Shown here: positions 11,461-22,417 of the stretch, piece after piece
Layout of the letters: each line of letters starts with the position of its first letter
Numbering within the stretch: the stretch's first letter is position 1
NCBI RefSeq assembly: GCF_043290135.1
Contig: NC_134710.1
Coordinates: 460,079,376-460,143,375 of the forward strand
DNA length: 64,000 nt
Source of the DNA: Rhipicephalus microplus
Taxonomy: Eukaryota > Arthropoda > Arachnida > Ixodida > Ixodidae
Direction: 5' to 3'
Notes under the pieces: model-generated
What the model was told of the DNA's origin: nothing
The model's input: only the letters and a program-made list of their open reading frames with translations
Databases searched by the model: none
Made by a program: the position numbers and the translations under genes

Positions 11461-12334
11461 ATGGCTTCTGAGAATAGTAGGGGTTTAGCAATTGATCTGA
11501 CGCTTTGTGTGAAGTGCTGCAAATACGTCATTACTTTCGTACGAAGTTTCTTGCCTTTTGCTGCTTTATAGAACTAGAAATATTTCGCTTGTTACCTTTT
11601 CGTCCACTATTTTACGTTATTAGGCTAACCGTAGTTGTGAATACTAGTACGTTTATCTGACTACTGACTGAGGGTCACGATGATGATGATGATGCGTATG
11701 TGTGGCACTTTATGGCGCAAGGGCGAATGGATGGCCAAAGAGCGCCATTTCAATGCCTAGAGATGTAGACAATGATATGTTGTTTGGCTGTATAGGGGCC
11801 TTAAAATTCCTCGGGACAGTGCGGGTAAAAACATTACTAATAACTCATGAAAGGGACGTGATATGTATAACAAAAATGGGTGACAAAGGGTTTTGATAAT
11901 AAAAACTTCTGTAAAAATATTTGGCTAGCACAAGTGCCTCATCAGCGCCCTTTAGTCCAAGGGCCGCGAGGCAAGTGCTTTTCAATGCAGCCACTGCAGC
12001 AGCAACCTCTTGAGAAGCCGCGCTACGCAATGCCTGGGTATATGACATAATAAAAGCGGACATCTCTTAAAAAAACTACAACTGATTTATGAGTGAACAG
12101 TGGTTCCCTAACAACGAACATTGCAGGGTGTAAAGTTATATGTGGTCGGTAGGGTAAGGGAAAGTGTTGTTTTCTTAGAGTGTCTAATTGTTTGCACTGG
12201 AGTAAAATGTGAAGAAATGTTAGTGTTTCACCACATCTGTTACACAAATGTGGATCGCCACCGAACAAAAGAAATGAGTTTGTCGTGTATGTGTGTCCTA
12301 TCCTGAGCCTCGTTAGTGTTACCTCTGTATCACG

Positions 12335-13328
12335 TCATTTTGATACTGGCAGGTCAATGACCAATTTGCGGCCTAATAACGTGTTTCTTTGGGTGTGTCT
12401 ATTCCACTTGCTCTGCCAGTACTCCCGAAGCTTTCGTTTGAGCGACTGCTTAAGATCAAGGGCCGGGATTGATATGGGTGTAGTGGCAGTGCTTTCGTGG
12501 ACGGATGCAGCAAGCTGATCCACCATCACGTTGCTTTGGATCTCGCGGCGCCCTGGCACCTAGCACACTACAGCATCTTGTTTGAGTGTGTAGAGTGTGC
12601 ATAAAATAGGGTAAAGTGAGATGAGGACAGCGTTTTTGGTTTTTTAAGAGTGTGCAGTGCCGTTACCACACTGAGGGAGTCCGTGTAAATTACTGCTTTT
12701 TGTAATTAAAATGTTTGATGTGTTTAGCGGCCAAAAGTATAGCATAGGCTTCCGCTGTGAAGATACCCGTGCCTGGATGTAGAGGGCCAGCTTCCGAAAA
12801 GAATGGGCCTACAGATGCTTAGGACACAGTAGACTTAGAGGCATCTGTAAAAAACTCAGGAAGTGTGTATTTTTGTTGAAGTTCCTGGAAGTGTGTTCGG
12901 ATATGAGCACTAGGCACATCTTTTGTAACTTCTAAGAAATACACAACGCAGTCTTTAGTCTGCCACTGCCACGGTGGCGGGTGTGCAACAGGAGCCATTA
13001 AACTATGTTCCAGTGACACTTCAGTTTCCTCAGTTAGACCCCTCAGTTGAACTGAGAAGGGCTGCCTCATCAAAGGCCTGTTTTGAAACAGAATGAAGCT
13101 CAATAAATCATTAATGGCAGAGTATGAGGAGTGCTTCTTGTCTACTTTCACCTTAAGGAAATATACTAAGGACATGTAAGTTCTTTGCAGATAAAGCGAC
13201 CACTCATTTGACTCAACGTAAAGGCTTTCCACGGGGACGGTGCGAAAAGCACCCGTAGATAGGCGGATGCCCAAATGGTGCACTGGGTCCAGCATCTTCA
13301 AAGCACTTTGAGTCACAGAATGAGACAC
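12335..13328 (-). pseudogene. LINE thumb/RNase H remnant, copy 1
   Basis: 12819-13328 continues the thumb region (MLDPVHHLGIRLSTGAFRT) and reaches the first RNase H block (EFFTDASKS). The end (12335-12559) has PGRREIQSNVMVDQLAASVH, the last RNase H block. The middle blocks are degraded by frameshifts around 12660-12800. Downstream at 12023-12268 a Cys-rich tail (CNRCGETLTFLHILLQC) forms the usual C-terminal zinc motif. Confidence 0.75.
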
Positions 13329-14659
13329 ACAACCCCATAAACTAAGCGTGCGCGAATGAGGCTTCTATAGAAATTCATGAGACATTGCCTGTCGCTACCC
13401 CACGTAGTACGTGACAACACTATCAGACCACTCATGGCTTTTACACAATTTGTTTTTAAATACTTGATTTGCGGTATGAAGGTTAGCTTTTGGTCCAAGA
13501 TTAGGCCAAAGAAATAATGCTCAGCAATAACAGGCAGACGTTGACCATTCAATTGAATGTCAGGTTCTGAGCGCATGATTCTCTTTCGGGAGAATAAGAT
13601 ACATGTGCTCTTTTGTGGTTTCAGTCGGAATTCATTTTCTTCTGCCCTTTTGGAGACCTTCTTTGAGCCTAGTTGAACCTGCTACTCACACACTGTCAGG
13701 TTGCATGACCTAAAGCCAAGCTGGACCTCATCGACATATGTACAACAGAACATATTGCAGTGGATGGACAGGTGCAAGGAATTCGTTTTGATAATAAAAA
13801 GTGCCCAACTAAGTACACCACATTGCGGTACTCCCTTTTCATGAACAAATGTTTGGGAGAGAACACTTCCCACACGCACACGGAATGTCCGATTAGACTA
13901 GCAATTCTCGATTATGGAAAACATTCTACCGGGCACACCTAGGTGAGACAAGTCTTTTATTATGCCAAAACGCCATGTTGTGTCGTAAGCCTTCTCGATA
14001 TCGAGAAACACAGAAAGAAAGTATTGTTTGTGGACGAAAGCGTCTCGGATCTGTGCCTCGATACGCACCAGATGGTCGGTCGTGGATCTACCCTCTCGAA
14101 ACCCACACTAGAATTGGTCGAGAAGATTTTGTGTTTCAAGGAAATGTAAAAGTCGGTGGGTTATCATCTTTTCAAAAAGTGTAAAAAGGCAGCTGGTTAG
14201 TGCAGTGGGCCTATAACTTGAAACTGAGGAAGCGTCTTTGCCCAGTTTCATAATAAGGATAACAATAGCCTCTTTCCAGGCAGTAGGAATGGTGCCAGAA
14301 AGCCAGTTAGCATTGTATAGGAAGAGTAAAATTTTTGACGTTTTGAGCGGCAGGTAGTTCAACATTTCATACATGACATGGTCGTGGCCTGAGGCAGAAT
14401 TACTGCAAAAGTTTAGTATTGTTTATAGCTCAGCTAAGTTAAAAGGTTGGTTGTATGCCTCGTATTTTGTACACTCGTATTCTAGTTCCTGGTTTTCTAT
14501 TTTTGCTTGATATCTTTGAGAAGCTTCAGTATAGTGTGACGAGCTAGACACCTGCTTGTGGTGTGCACTGAAGAAGTTTGCCTGATTTTCCAGGCTGTCA
14601 CCCTGTGTGTTTACGAGCGGGAGTGAATGCACCTGTCTTCCTGCTACTCTACCAACCAT
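13313..14659 (-). pseudogene. LINE reverse transcriptase remnant, copy 1 (YVDE)
   Basis: RT parts on the minus strand: MYEMLNYLPLKTSKILLFLY and SYRPTALTSCLFTLFEKM (14108-14374), GVPQCGVLSWALF (motif B, Gly to Cys), and motif C reading YVDE at 13727-13738 where copy 2 has YVDD. Loss of the second Asp would abolish polymerase activity. 13313-13576 covers the thumb (GQRLPVIAEHYFFGLIL). The frames do not join. Confidence 0.8.
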
Positions 14660-14759
14660 TAGATTTTAGCCTCTTGGGTATATGAATTGATGCCTAATAA
14701 AAACTTGCGCCAACTTTCTCTTCTGGCCTACCGACGCGTTCTCCTGGCCTGAGACTTCA

Positions 14760-15724
14760 TTTTCTTAAAGATGTCAAGATTTGCGGCTGTCGGTGAGTTC
14801 CGAAGCAACCTCCATGCTTTGTTTTGCTGGTTGCGCGCATTTCGGCAACTTAGTTCCACCAAGGCACACGTCGTTTTCCACGGTGTCCATTGGTTTGTGG
14901 GATGAATTTTGTAGCTGCATCAATTAGAAACGTTGTGAAGTAGTTGACAGCCGCATCAATACCTAAAGTGCATATGTCGCGCCAATTGGAATGAGTGATG
15001 GTATAAAACTGTTGCCAGTTGGCTTTGCTTAATAGCCATTTCGGAACCTGGGGCGCGCAATCAGTTGATGTAGATGTGCTCTAAACTACGGGAAAATGGT
15101 CACCTCCACAGGGATTAGTGATGACCTTCCAGTGAAGTAGAGGCACAAGTGACGGAGATACTACGCTTAGGTCTATTGAGGAATATGTATTGTTAGCGAG
15201 GTTATAATAGGTTGGTTCTTTTTGATTCAGGAGACACGCGCTGGAAGAGAGAAGAAACTGTTCAATCAGTCAACCTCGGGCATCACAACGAGAGTCGCCC
15301 CATAGCCTGTTATGTGCATTAAAGTCCCCTAGAACATGATAGAATTCGGGAAGTTCATCTATCAAGGACTGTAATTCATGTTTCTGTAGTTGAAAATGTG
15401 GAGGTATGTATGTAGAGCAAATGGAGACGAGTCTGCCCAGAAGCGTCACTCGAACCGCCACTGCCTCAACAGACGTTTGGAGTTTTAAGTGTTTGTATGC
15501 TAAACCTTGCTTAACTATAACAGGTACACCTCCAGATGATGCCATGGCATCACCGCAGTCCTTTCGGAAAATAATGTAACTGCGTAGAAAGTTGGTGTGT
15601 TAGATTTTAAGTGTGTTTCCTGTACACACCGCACTTTTGGTGAGTGAATGTGTAGAAGTTCTTCGACATCGTCGAGGTTTTTGAGAAGGCCTCTCACATG
15701 CCATTGTATAATCTTTGTTGCCAT
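14760..15724 (-). pseudogene. LINE endonuclease domain remnant, copy 1
   Basis: The minus-strand start reads MATKIIQWHVRGLLKNLDDV (15724), followed by VRCVQETHLKSN (catalytic Glu block) and YHVLGDFNAHNRLWGDSR (catalytic Asp/Asn, GDFNAH block; 15270-15545). The remaining C-terminal half down to about 14760 is in broken frames. It would nick DNA for target-primed reverse transcription. The key visible residues are kept, but the frame is not. Confidence 0.8.
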
Positions 15725-15789
15725 ATTTTATAGAAAGTGGTGCTGTGTGTACGAAAATGAAGTGGCTGTTCAAGTCGGAAGTTGTAACT

Positions 15790-17079
15790 TAAGTAGCAGG
15801 GCCGTCGTTGGGCCCCGTTATTGGTTTCTTGTTTTTTCAGCGTGCTCTTGGGAGCCACGCCGCATTTCCGGCACCTGTGGTACCGTGTTTGTGTCCATTG
15901 CCTCATTTGAAGCACTGGACGCCCGCGTACGCGAGCTGCTGTTGCGAATTTGTGACATTGCGTGGTGAGACGCGGTAGGTCGACCCGACGACCCTGGAGT
16001 CGCCTGAGACTCTGGCTTGGTAGGTGAAGCAGGCTCTGCTGCTTCCACCATGGGGGCGGCCACCACACCCGATGGCTCACTTTGCGTGGGCCTAGGTAGT
16101 GGCGGAGGGCAATGCGACGCTGCCCCCTGACGCGCCGCATCAGCGTAAGTTGTGCCATGAAAAGCCGAACACCTTCGGCGTGTCTCCTTGAAGGAGATTT
16201 TTTCGCGGATCTTCAGTGTTATAATGTTTTTCTTTTTTCCACTGTGGACAAGAACGTGAATATGACGCGTGGTCTCTATCACAGTTTACACAATGTGGGG
16301 TTTCATTACATTTGTCGGAGACGTGGCCTTGGGCACCACATTTGGAACAAGCAGGTCGTCACGACAGTTCTGAGAGCCATGGCCGAACCTTTGACACTGG
16401 TAACATCGGCGGGGGTTTGGTATGTACGGTCTGATTGGTGTCTTTGAACAGCCAGTTTCTATTGCTTGTGGTAGTTCACTGGTGGCAAAGGTCAGTACCA
16501 AGTGCTTCGTGGGGGTTTCCCGATTGTTCCTCCGGATGATGATTCACTACACATTGGTCACATTTTGTTCTTTCCAGCCCTCGAGGAGTTCAGCCTCCTT
16601 CAGTTCAAGGAGGTCTGTGTCGGAAACAACTCCACGTGCGGAGTTCATGAACCGACGATGTGTTACGGTGATGGGAAAGTCATCGAATGTTGCAAGATTA
16701 GTTAGTTTGTCAAATTGTGTTTTGTCACGGAGTTCTTAAAGAAGGCCGCCACTAGCCACTTTTGTAACTTTGTAGCCATCACGTAACGTGGCTGTCAGTG
16801 GCCGCGATACTATAAACGGGGACACTGTTCTGGCTAATTTGTTGGGCTTCTCACTGTGTACGGCATGATAGCGAGGGAATACTTCTTTCGGTCGGCTGAA
16901 AAATGAAAATTCTTCACTGCGTACGTGCTTTGAAGCGGCACGATCATTGAGGAGTGAAAGGTTCTATGCATAATAGAGGAATGTAATTCAGTAACGATGG
17001 CAGCCACGCAACACGGAGCCCGGCGAGGGGACGCTACAAGATTCATGAAACGCGAAACATGCAGACGCCAGCTGTACAC
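15790..17079 (-). pseudogene. LINE ORF1 (gag-like) remnant, copy 1
   Basis: The N-terminal part (16834-17079) aligns with copy 2's FHVIHSEISSKQART region. The central part (16286-16501) contains RPYIPNPRRCYQCQRFGHGS, with a complete CCHC zinc knuckle (C-x2-C-x4-H-x4-C). The next frame (15818-16282) has ITLKIREKISFKETRRR and ATYADAARQGAA followed by a Pro/Ser/Thr-rich tail. This is the usual ORF1 layout of I and Jockey LINEs, which bind RNA in the cytoplasmic particle. It is split into at least three frames. Confidence 0.75.
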
Positions 17080-17515
17080 CGCTACGATAACCTAATGCGT
17101 GTAGGCCAAGGTTGGGTAGTTGCACAAGGTTAACCCAAGCCGCCCCTGAAATTGTGGAAGTAACAGAAGAAATTAGAAGACGAGATATATTTAAAGAGGA
17201 GAAAAGACGAAGATGTAGGGAGAGAGAGATAGGAAAAGGCGACTGCCGATTTCTCCTGGGTGGGTCAGCCCGGGGGTGCCATCTACGTGAAGCCGGGGCC
17301 AAAGGGATGTGTTGCCTCTGCCGGGGTGCCTTAAAGGTCCAATCACCCGGCGTCGGCTCAACCCCCAGGATCCCCTTATCCCCGGATATGGCAAAGCCAA
17401 GCATGGCTAGGCGTGGGAGGGAGTCGAAACCTCCCCGTTAGCTCGGGTCCATGGTGTCGCTACACACGAAACGCCTACTTGCACGACGCCCCTGCGGGGA
17501 CCGACTGAGGGCCAC

Positions 17516-18290
17516 TGTCTATTTAAATATCTATTTACGAGAGTTTTAATTACTACTTTGAAACGCCAACGAAATAATATACAGCTTTAAAAGCAGCACC
17601 TATCCATTCTTAACCAGTTAGAAACTTTTCGCGTTTACTTTCGTGCACAGCAATCACCCCCGACTTATACACTCAAAGTAACAATCGCATAGAAGTAGCC
17701 GATTAGTTCGCAAATTATGTGGGCGCAACTCATCTCTGCGCAACTCATCAGTTGACAGGAAACGTCAAAGCAGGCGTGCGACCACTCGAACTCAGCGAAA
17801 CTCCGACATTGTGAACATTCGAAAACCAGCAACGTCAAAATTGAGTGAGACAGGAAAAAAAAGGATAATTGCTTAAAAAACTGGTCATCCAGGGCACTAA
17901 GCCGGCCAAAGTTCGCAAGGTCGGAAGTTTGAAACCATGCGGGATAGAGGGTTTTTTAAAGAAAAACTGGGCTTAACAATCAACTTTCATACAGTTCAGA
18001 AAAGAAGGCCAGGCGAGCTACGAGTCAGATGAAGAGTGCTGACAAGGAGTGATAGGTGGTGGTCTAGAGTACTAATAAAATGCAGCAGAACCCACACTTT
18101 GAGATACTGCAGCCACCTAGCAAAAAATAAAAGAAATCGGTTTGAATGCAGATTCCCGACCATTTCTGATCGTAAATTTATTTTATGCGTGATTAAGAAA
18201 TCGTAAGGAGTCTAAGAAAAGAAAAGGACTAGCGTGCGGTCTCCCTGGCGACCCCTTGCCAGTATTGTACTTCCTCACCGGAGCAAAATT
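17516..18290. other. Spacer between the two I-clade LINEs; nothing recognised
   Basis: No domain, SINE or long frame is visible. It is AT-rich with scattered short open stretches. Confidence 0.45.
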
Positions 18291-18695
18291 CATGATGATG
18301 ATGTTTGATGTTTTATGGGTCAAGGGCCATTTCACGGCCAAAGAGCGCCAGTTCATCTTACTAAAAATATGGACAATGATTGTGATAAGCGGCTGTATAG
18401 GGGCCATAAAATTCCTCGCTGTAAGGCGGGTAAAACATACAAGTAATAAAATCATGACCATGCCTTGAAAGGTGTGTGTGGTGTGAATAGATGACAAAAG
18501 TTGGTGATAATAAAAGATGATGGTGGATATGTACGGCATTAGCACAAGTGCCTCACTCGTTCATACCTTTGCGTCCAAGGGCCGTGAGGCATGTGCTTTC
18601 TTGTGTAGCCACCGCAGCAAAAACCTCTCTGAAGAGGTCATGCTACGGTATGCCCGGGTATATGACATGAAAGCTATGAATTTCTTTTAAAAACG

Positions 18696-19798
18696 CTAAC
18701 AATGATTTATGACTAAAAAGCGGTTGACAAACATTGCAGGGTGTAAAGTTATATGTTGTCGGTAGAGTAATGGAAATTGTTGCTTTCTTAGAGTTTTTAA
18801 GTGTTTACACTGAATTAACATGTGAAGGACGGTTAAGGATTCACCACATCTGTCACATAATGGTGGATCACCACCTGACAACAGATATGTGTGTGTCGTG
18901 TATGTGTGTACTATCCCGAGTCTCGTTAGTATTACCTATGTATGACGCGATTTCGATACGGACAGCCAATGACCAAGGTGTGGCTTAATAATGTGTAGTT
19001 TGTTTTGTGTGTGTGTATTCCACTTGCTCTGCCAGTAGTCCCTGAGGTTTCGTTTGAGAGACGGCTTAAGATCGAGGGCCGAGATTGATATGGGTGTAGG
19101 GGCAGTGCTTTTGTGGGCGGATGCAGCGAGCTGATCCGCCCTCACATTGCTTTGAATCTCACGGTGCCCTGGCACCAAGCACACTACAACATGTTTGAGT
19201 GTGTAGAGTGTGCACAAAATAGAGTAAAGTGAGATGAGTACCGGGGTTTTTTTTGTTTTTTAAGACTGTGCAGAGCCGTCACCACACTGAGGGAGTCTGT
19301 ATAAATTACTGCTTTTTGTATGTGTAATTGTTTGATGTGTTTAGCTGCCACAAGTATCGCGTAAGCTTCCGCTGTGAAGATACTTGTGCCTGGATGTAGA
19401 GGGCCAGCATCCGAAAAGGATGGGCCGACAACAGCGTAGGACACAGAGGAGTTGGACTTGGAGGCGTCTGTAAAGAACTCAGGACGTGTGTCTTTGTGTT
19501 GAAGTTCCAGGAAGTATGTTCGGATATGGGCAATAAGTGCATGTTTTGTAACTTCTAGGAAAGACACATCGCAGCCTATAGTCTGCCACTGCCACGGTGG
19601 CGGGTATGCTACAGGAGCCATTAAACTGTGTTCAAGTGACACTGCAGTTTCTTCAGCTAGACACTTCAGGCGAAATGAGAAGGGCTGCCTCATCGAAGGC
19701 CTGTTTTGAAACATAGTTGAGCTCGACAAATCATTATTTGTAGAGTATGAGGGGTGCTTCTTGTCTGCTTTCACCTTAAGGAAATACACAAAGGACAT
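18696..19798 (-). pseudogene. LINE RNase H and C-terminal zinc motif, copy 2
   Basis: 19184-19798 carries the RNase H catalytic set in order: EFFTDASK (Asp), IFTAEAYAILVAA (Glu), VIYTDSLSVV (Asp). The fourth block, GHREIQSNVRADQLAASA, is in another frame (18936-19217). A Cys-rich tail CDRCGESLTVLHMLIQC (18696-18881) ends the protein. The RNase H removes RNA from the RNA:DNA hybrid and places the element in the I group. There are frame breaks on both sides. Confidence 0.85.
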
Positions 19799-19807
19799 GT
19801 AAGTTCT

Positions 19808-21340
19808 CTACAGATGAAGCGACCACTCATTTGACTCAACATAAAGGCTTTCTACGGGGCTGGTGCGAAAAGCACCCGTAGAAAGGCGGATGCCCAGATG
19901 GTGCACGGGGTCCAGCATCTTCAAGGCACTTTGAAGAGCAGACTGATAGACAATGGCCCCATAATCTAAGCAGGTGCGAATGAGGCTTCTATAGAGGTTT
20001 ATGAGGCATTGCCTATCACTACCCCACGTAGTACGTGACAACACTTTTATAACACTCATGGCTTTTAAACATTTTGTTTTTAAATACTTGATGTACGGTA
20101 CGAAGGTCAACTTGTTGTCCAAGATTAAGCCTAAGAATTTATGCTCGGCTTTGACGGGCAGACGTTGCCCGTTCAGTCGAATGTCAGGTTCCGAGTGCAT
20201 GCCTCTCTTTCGGGAGAACAAAACACACGTGCTTTTTTGTGGGTTAAGTCGAAATCTGTTTTCATCTGCCCATTTGGAGACCTTATTTAAACCCAGCTGA
20301 ACCGGCCGCTCACACATGGCCAAGTTGCATGACTTGAAGCCAAGCTGAACGTCGTCGACATATGTGCAATAGAACATATTGCGGGGAATGGACAAGTGCA
20401 AAGAATTCATTTTGATAATACAAAGTGTGCAACTAAGCACGCCACCTTGTGGCACGCCTGTTTCGTGGACAAATGTTTGGGAGAGCACACTGCCCAGACG
20501 GACACGGAATGTCTGGTTTGACAGGTAACTTTCGATTATATGAAACATTCTTCCGCGCACACCAAGGTGGGACAGGTCTCTTAGAATTCCAAAACGCCAT
20601 GTTGTATCATACGCCATTTCGATATCAAGGAACACAGAGAGAAAGTATTGTTTATGAACGAAGGCGTCTCTGATCTGTGCCTCGATACGAACAAGGTGGT
20701 CTGTGGTGGATCTACTTTCTCGAAACCCGCACTGAAATGGGTCGAGCAAATTGTTTGTTTCAAGGATATGCACAAGTTGGCAGTTTATCAATTTTTCGAA
20801 TACTTTGCACAAGCAGCTTGTAAGTGCAATAGGCCTATAACTTGAAGCTAAAGAAGGGTCCTTGCCCTCTTTCAAAACGGGAATAATAATAGCCTCTTTC
20901 CAGGAGGTAGGAATAGTGCCAGAAAACCAGATAGCATTGTACAAACAAAGTAGGGTTTTTCGTGTTTCGGCTGGTAGGTTTTTTAACATTTTATACACCA
21001 CACGATCAGAACCTGGGGCAGATGTACTGCAGGAGTTTAGAAATGTTCGGAGCTCCGCTAGACTGAAAGCTTGGTTATATGCCTCGTATCTAGTGCATTT
21101 GTGTTCGAGTGTCTGCTTTTGTATTCTTGTTCTGTATTTTTCGAAAGTGTCGGTATAGTGGGACGAGCTGGATACCCGTTCAAAATGTGCCCCGAGAAAG
21201 TTTGCCTGATCTTCCAGGGTATCACCTTGAGTGTTTACGAGTGGAAGTGTGTGTACTTGTTTCCCTGCTATCCTACCGACCATGTTCCAGACTTTGGCCT
21301 CTTGTGTGTATGAATTGATCCGTGACAAAAACATCTGCAA
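19808..21340 (-). CDS. I-clade LINE reverse transcriptase, 510-codon open stretch
   Basis: This is the longest intact frame in the window. Blocks in order: GTIPTSWKEAIIIPVLKEGK (fingers), SYRPIALTSCLCKVFEKLI, QCGFRESRSTTDHL, VFLDIEMAYDTTW (motif A), GVPQGGVLS (motif B), YVDDVQLG (motif C, 20351-20362, both Asp present) and the thumb up to LGIRLSTGAFRTSPVESLYV. It polymerises cDNA on the nicked target. The frame is open but is only part of a larger ORF2: the endonuclease upstream (21385-21993) and RNase H downstream (19184-19798) are in other frames, so the element is not autonomous. The start ATG at 21340 is an internal Met, not a true start. Confidence 0.85.
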   Translation of the reverse strand: MQMFLSRINSYTQEAKVWNMVGRIAGKQVHTLPLVNTQGDTLEDQANFLGAHFERVSSSSHYTDTFEKYRTRIQKQTLEHKCTRYEAYNQAFSLAELRTFLNSCSTSAPGSDRVVYKMLKNLPAETRKTLLCLYNAIWFSGTIPTSWKEAIIIPVLKEGKDPSLASSYRPIALTSCLCKVFEKLINCQLVHILETNNLLDPFQCGFRESRSTTDHLVRIEAQIRDAFVHKQYFLSVFLDIEMAYDTTWRFGILRDLSHLGVRGRMFHIIESYLSNQTFRVRLGSVLSQTFVHETGVPQGGVLSCTLCIIKMNSLHLSIPRNMFYCTYVDDVQLGFKSCNLAMCERPVQLGLNKVSKWADENRFRLNPQKSTCVLFSRKRGMHSEPDIRLNGQRLPVKAEHKFLGLILDNKLTFVPYIKYLKTKCLKAMSVIKVLSRTTWGSDRQCLINLYRSLIRTCLDYGAIVYQSALQSALKMLDPVHHLGIRLSTGAFRTSPVESLYVESNEWSLHL

Positions 21341-21384
21341 GCTTTTTCTTCTAGCCTGCCGACGCGTTCTCCTAGCTTGAGACT

Positions 21385-22353
21385 TTATTTTCTTGAGGTG
21401 TCAAGATTTTCGGCTGTCGGTGAGTTCCGAAGCAGCCTCCAAGCTCTGTTTTGCTGTTTGCGCGCGTTTCGGCATTCAGAGTTCCACCATGGCACACGCC
21501 GTTTTCCAGGGTGTCCATTTGTTTGTGGGATGCATTTTGTTGCAGCATCAATCAAAAACGCTGTGAAAAAGTTGACAGCAACATCAATGTTCGAAGTACA
21601 TATGTCATTCCAACCTAGACGAGCGATGGTATAAAACTGTTCCCAGTCGGCTCTGTTTATGAGCCACTTGGGAACACGTGGTGGACACTCAGTTACTGTA
21701 TTTGTGCTCAAAACTACGGGGAAGTGGTCACTTCCGTACAGATTACTGACGACTTTCCACTGGAGTAGAGACACAAGAGATGGAGATACTATGCTTAGGT
21801 CTATGGAGGAGTAGGTGTTATTGGCAAGATTATAATAGGTTGGTTCTTTTCGGTTTAGGAGACACGCGCTCGACGAGAGAAGGAACGGTTCGATCAGTCG
21901 ACCTCGCGCGTAATACCGAGAGTCGCCCCATAGCCTGCTATGCGCATTAAAGTCTCCAAGGAGAACATAAGGTTCCGGAAGTTCATCGATCATTGGGTGT
22001 AAATCAAGTTTTTGCAGCTGATAGCTAGGAGGAATCTAAATAGTGCAGATTGTGATCAGTTTATCAAAAAGAACCGCTCGAACAGCCACTGCCTCAAGAG
22101 ATGTTTGGAGTTGTAAGTGTGTGCATGCAATTCCTCGATTCACTATGATGGCAACGCCTCCGGATGATGTCATGGCATCATCACGGTCCTTTCGAAAAAT
22201 AACGTATTTACGAAGAAAGTTCGTGTGTTTTGAATTAGGGTGTGTTTCTTGTACACACAGCACTTTTGGTGAGTGTTCGTGTAAGAGTTCTTGGATGTCG
22301 TCAAGGTTTCTGAGAAGGTCCCTGACGTTCCATTGTATAATTTGAGTGTTCAT
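21385..22353 (-). pseudogene. LINE endonuclease domain, copy 2
   Basis: The first stretch (22036-22353) starts MNTQIIQWNVRDLLRNLDDI and carries VLCVQETHPNS (catalytic Glu). The second (21385-21993, 202 codons) carries YVLLGDFNAHSRLWGDSR, then YSSIDLSIVS and NLYGSDHFPVVLS, the terminal SDH block with the catalytic His. All endonuclease signature residues are visible, but a break near 22030 (stop in the LITICTI region) splits the domain. It ends at WWNSECRNARKQQNRAW, the linker to RT. Confidence 0.85.
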
Positions 22354-22417
22354 GGTGAATGTAAAGTAATGCTGTGTGTACGAAAAGCTAGTGGCTGTTT
22401 AGACGGGGAGTTTGAGT

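Larger units (their letters stand above)
8396..11470 (+). repeat. Copy A of a ~3-kb segment leading into Gypsy gag
   Basis: Similarity to 42848-46230 starts at a CTCGAG(T)AAATGCGTC block (8401 and 42848). It runs in the same orientation through a GC-rich block (8535-8900), a second block (9000-9600), a degenerate tandem repeat (9751-10330) and a gag remnant (10640-11460). I read it as the 5' end (LTR plus long leader) of a Gypsy family, or as another repeat fused to gag. No LTR pair was found to prove it. The right end lies about 200 bases before the LINE at 11679. Confidence 0.6.
11679..17502 (-). mobile_element. I-clade LINE, copy 1, near full length
   Basis: This minus-strand, 5.8-kb element has ORF1 with a zinc knuckle, then endonuclease, RT and RNase H, and ends in a (CAT)n-like tail (plus-strand GATGATGATGATGATG at 11679-11694). 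A 13-bp duplication with one mismatch (GACTGAGGGTCAC at 11666-11678, GACTGAGGGCCAC at 17503-17515) fixes both ends. The RNase H domain after RT supports the I clade. All frames are broken. Confidence 0.85.

Noticed and set aside
17112..17441. 109-codon plus-strand and 138-codon minus-strand frames at the LINE 5' leader as genes
   Set aside because: They lie in the GC-rich leader of the LINE, where stop codons are rare by composition.
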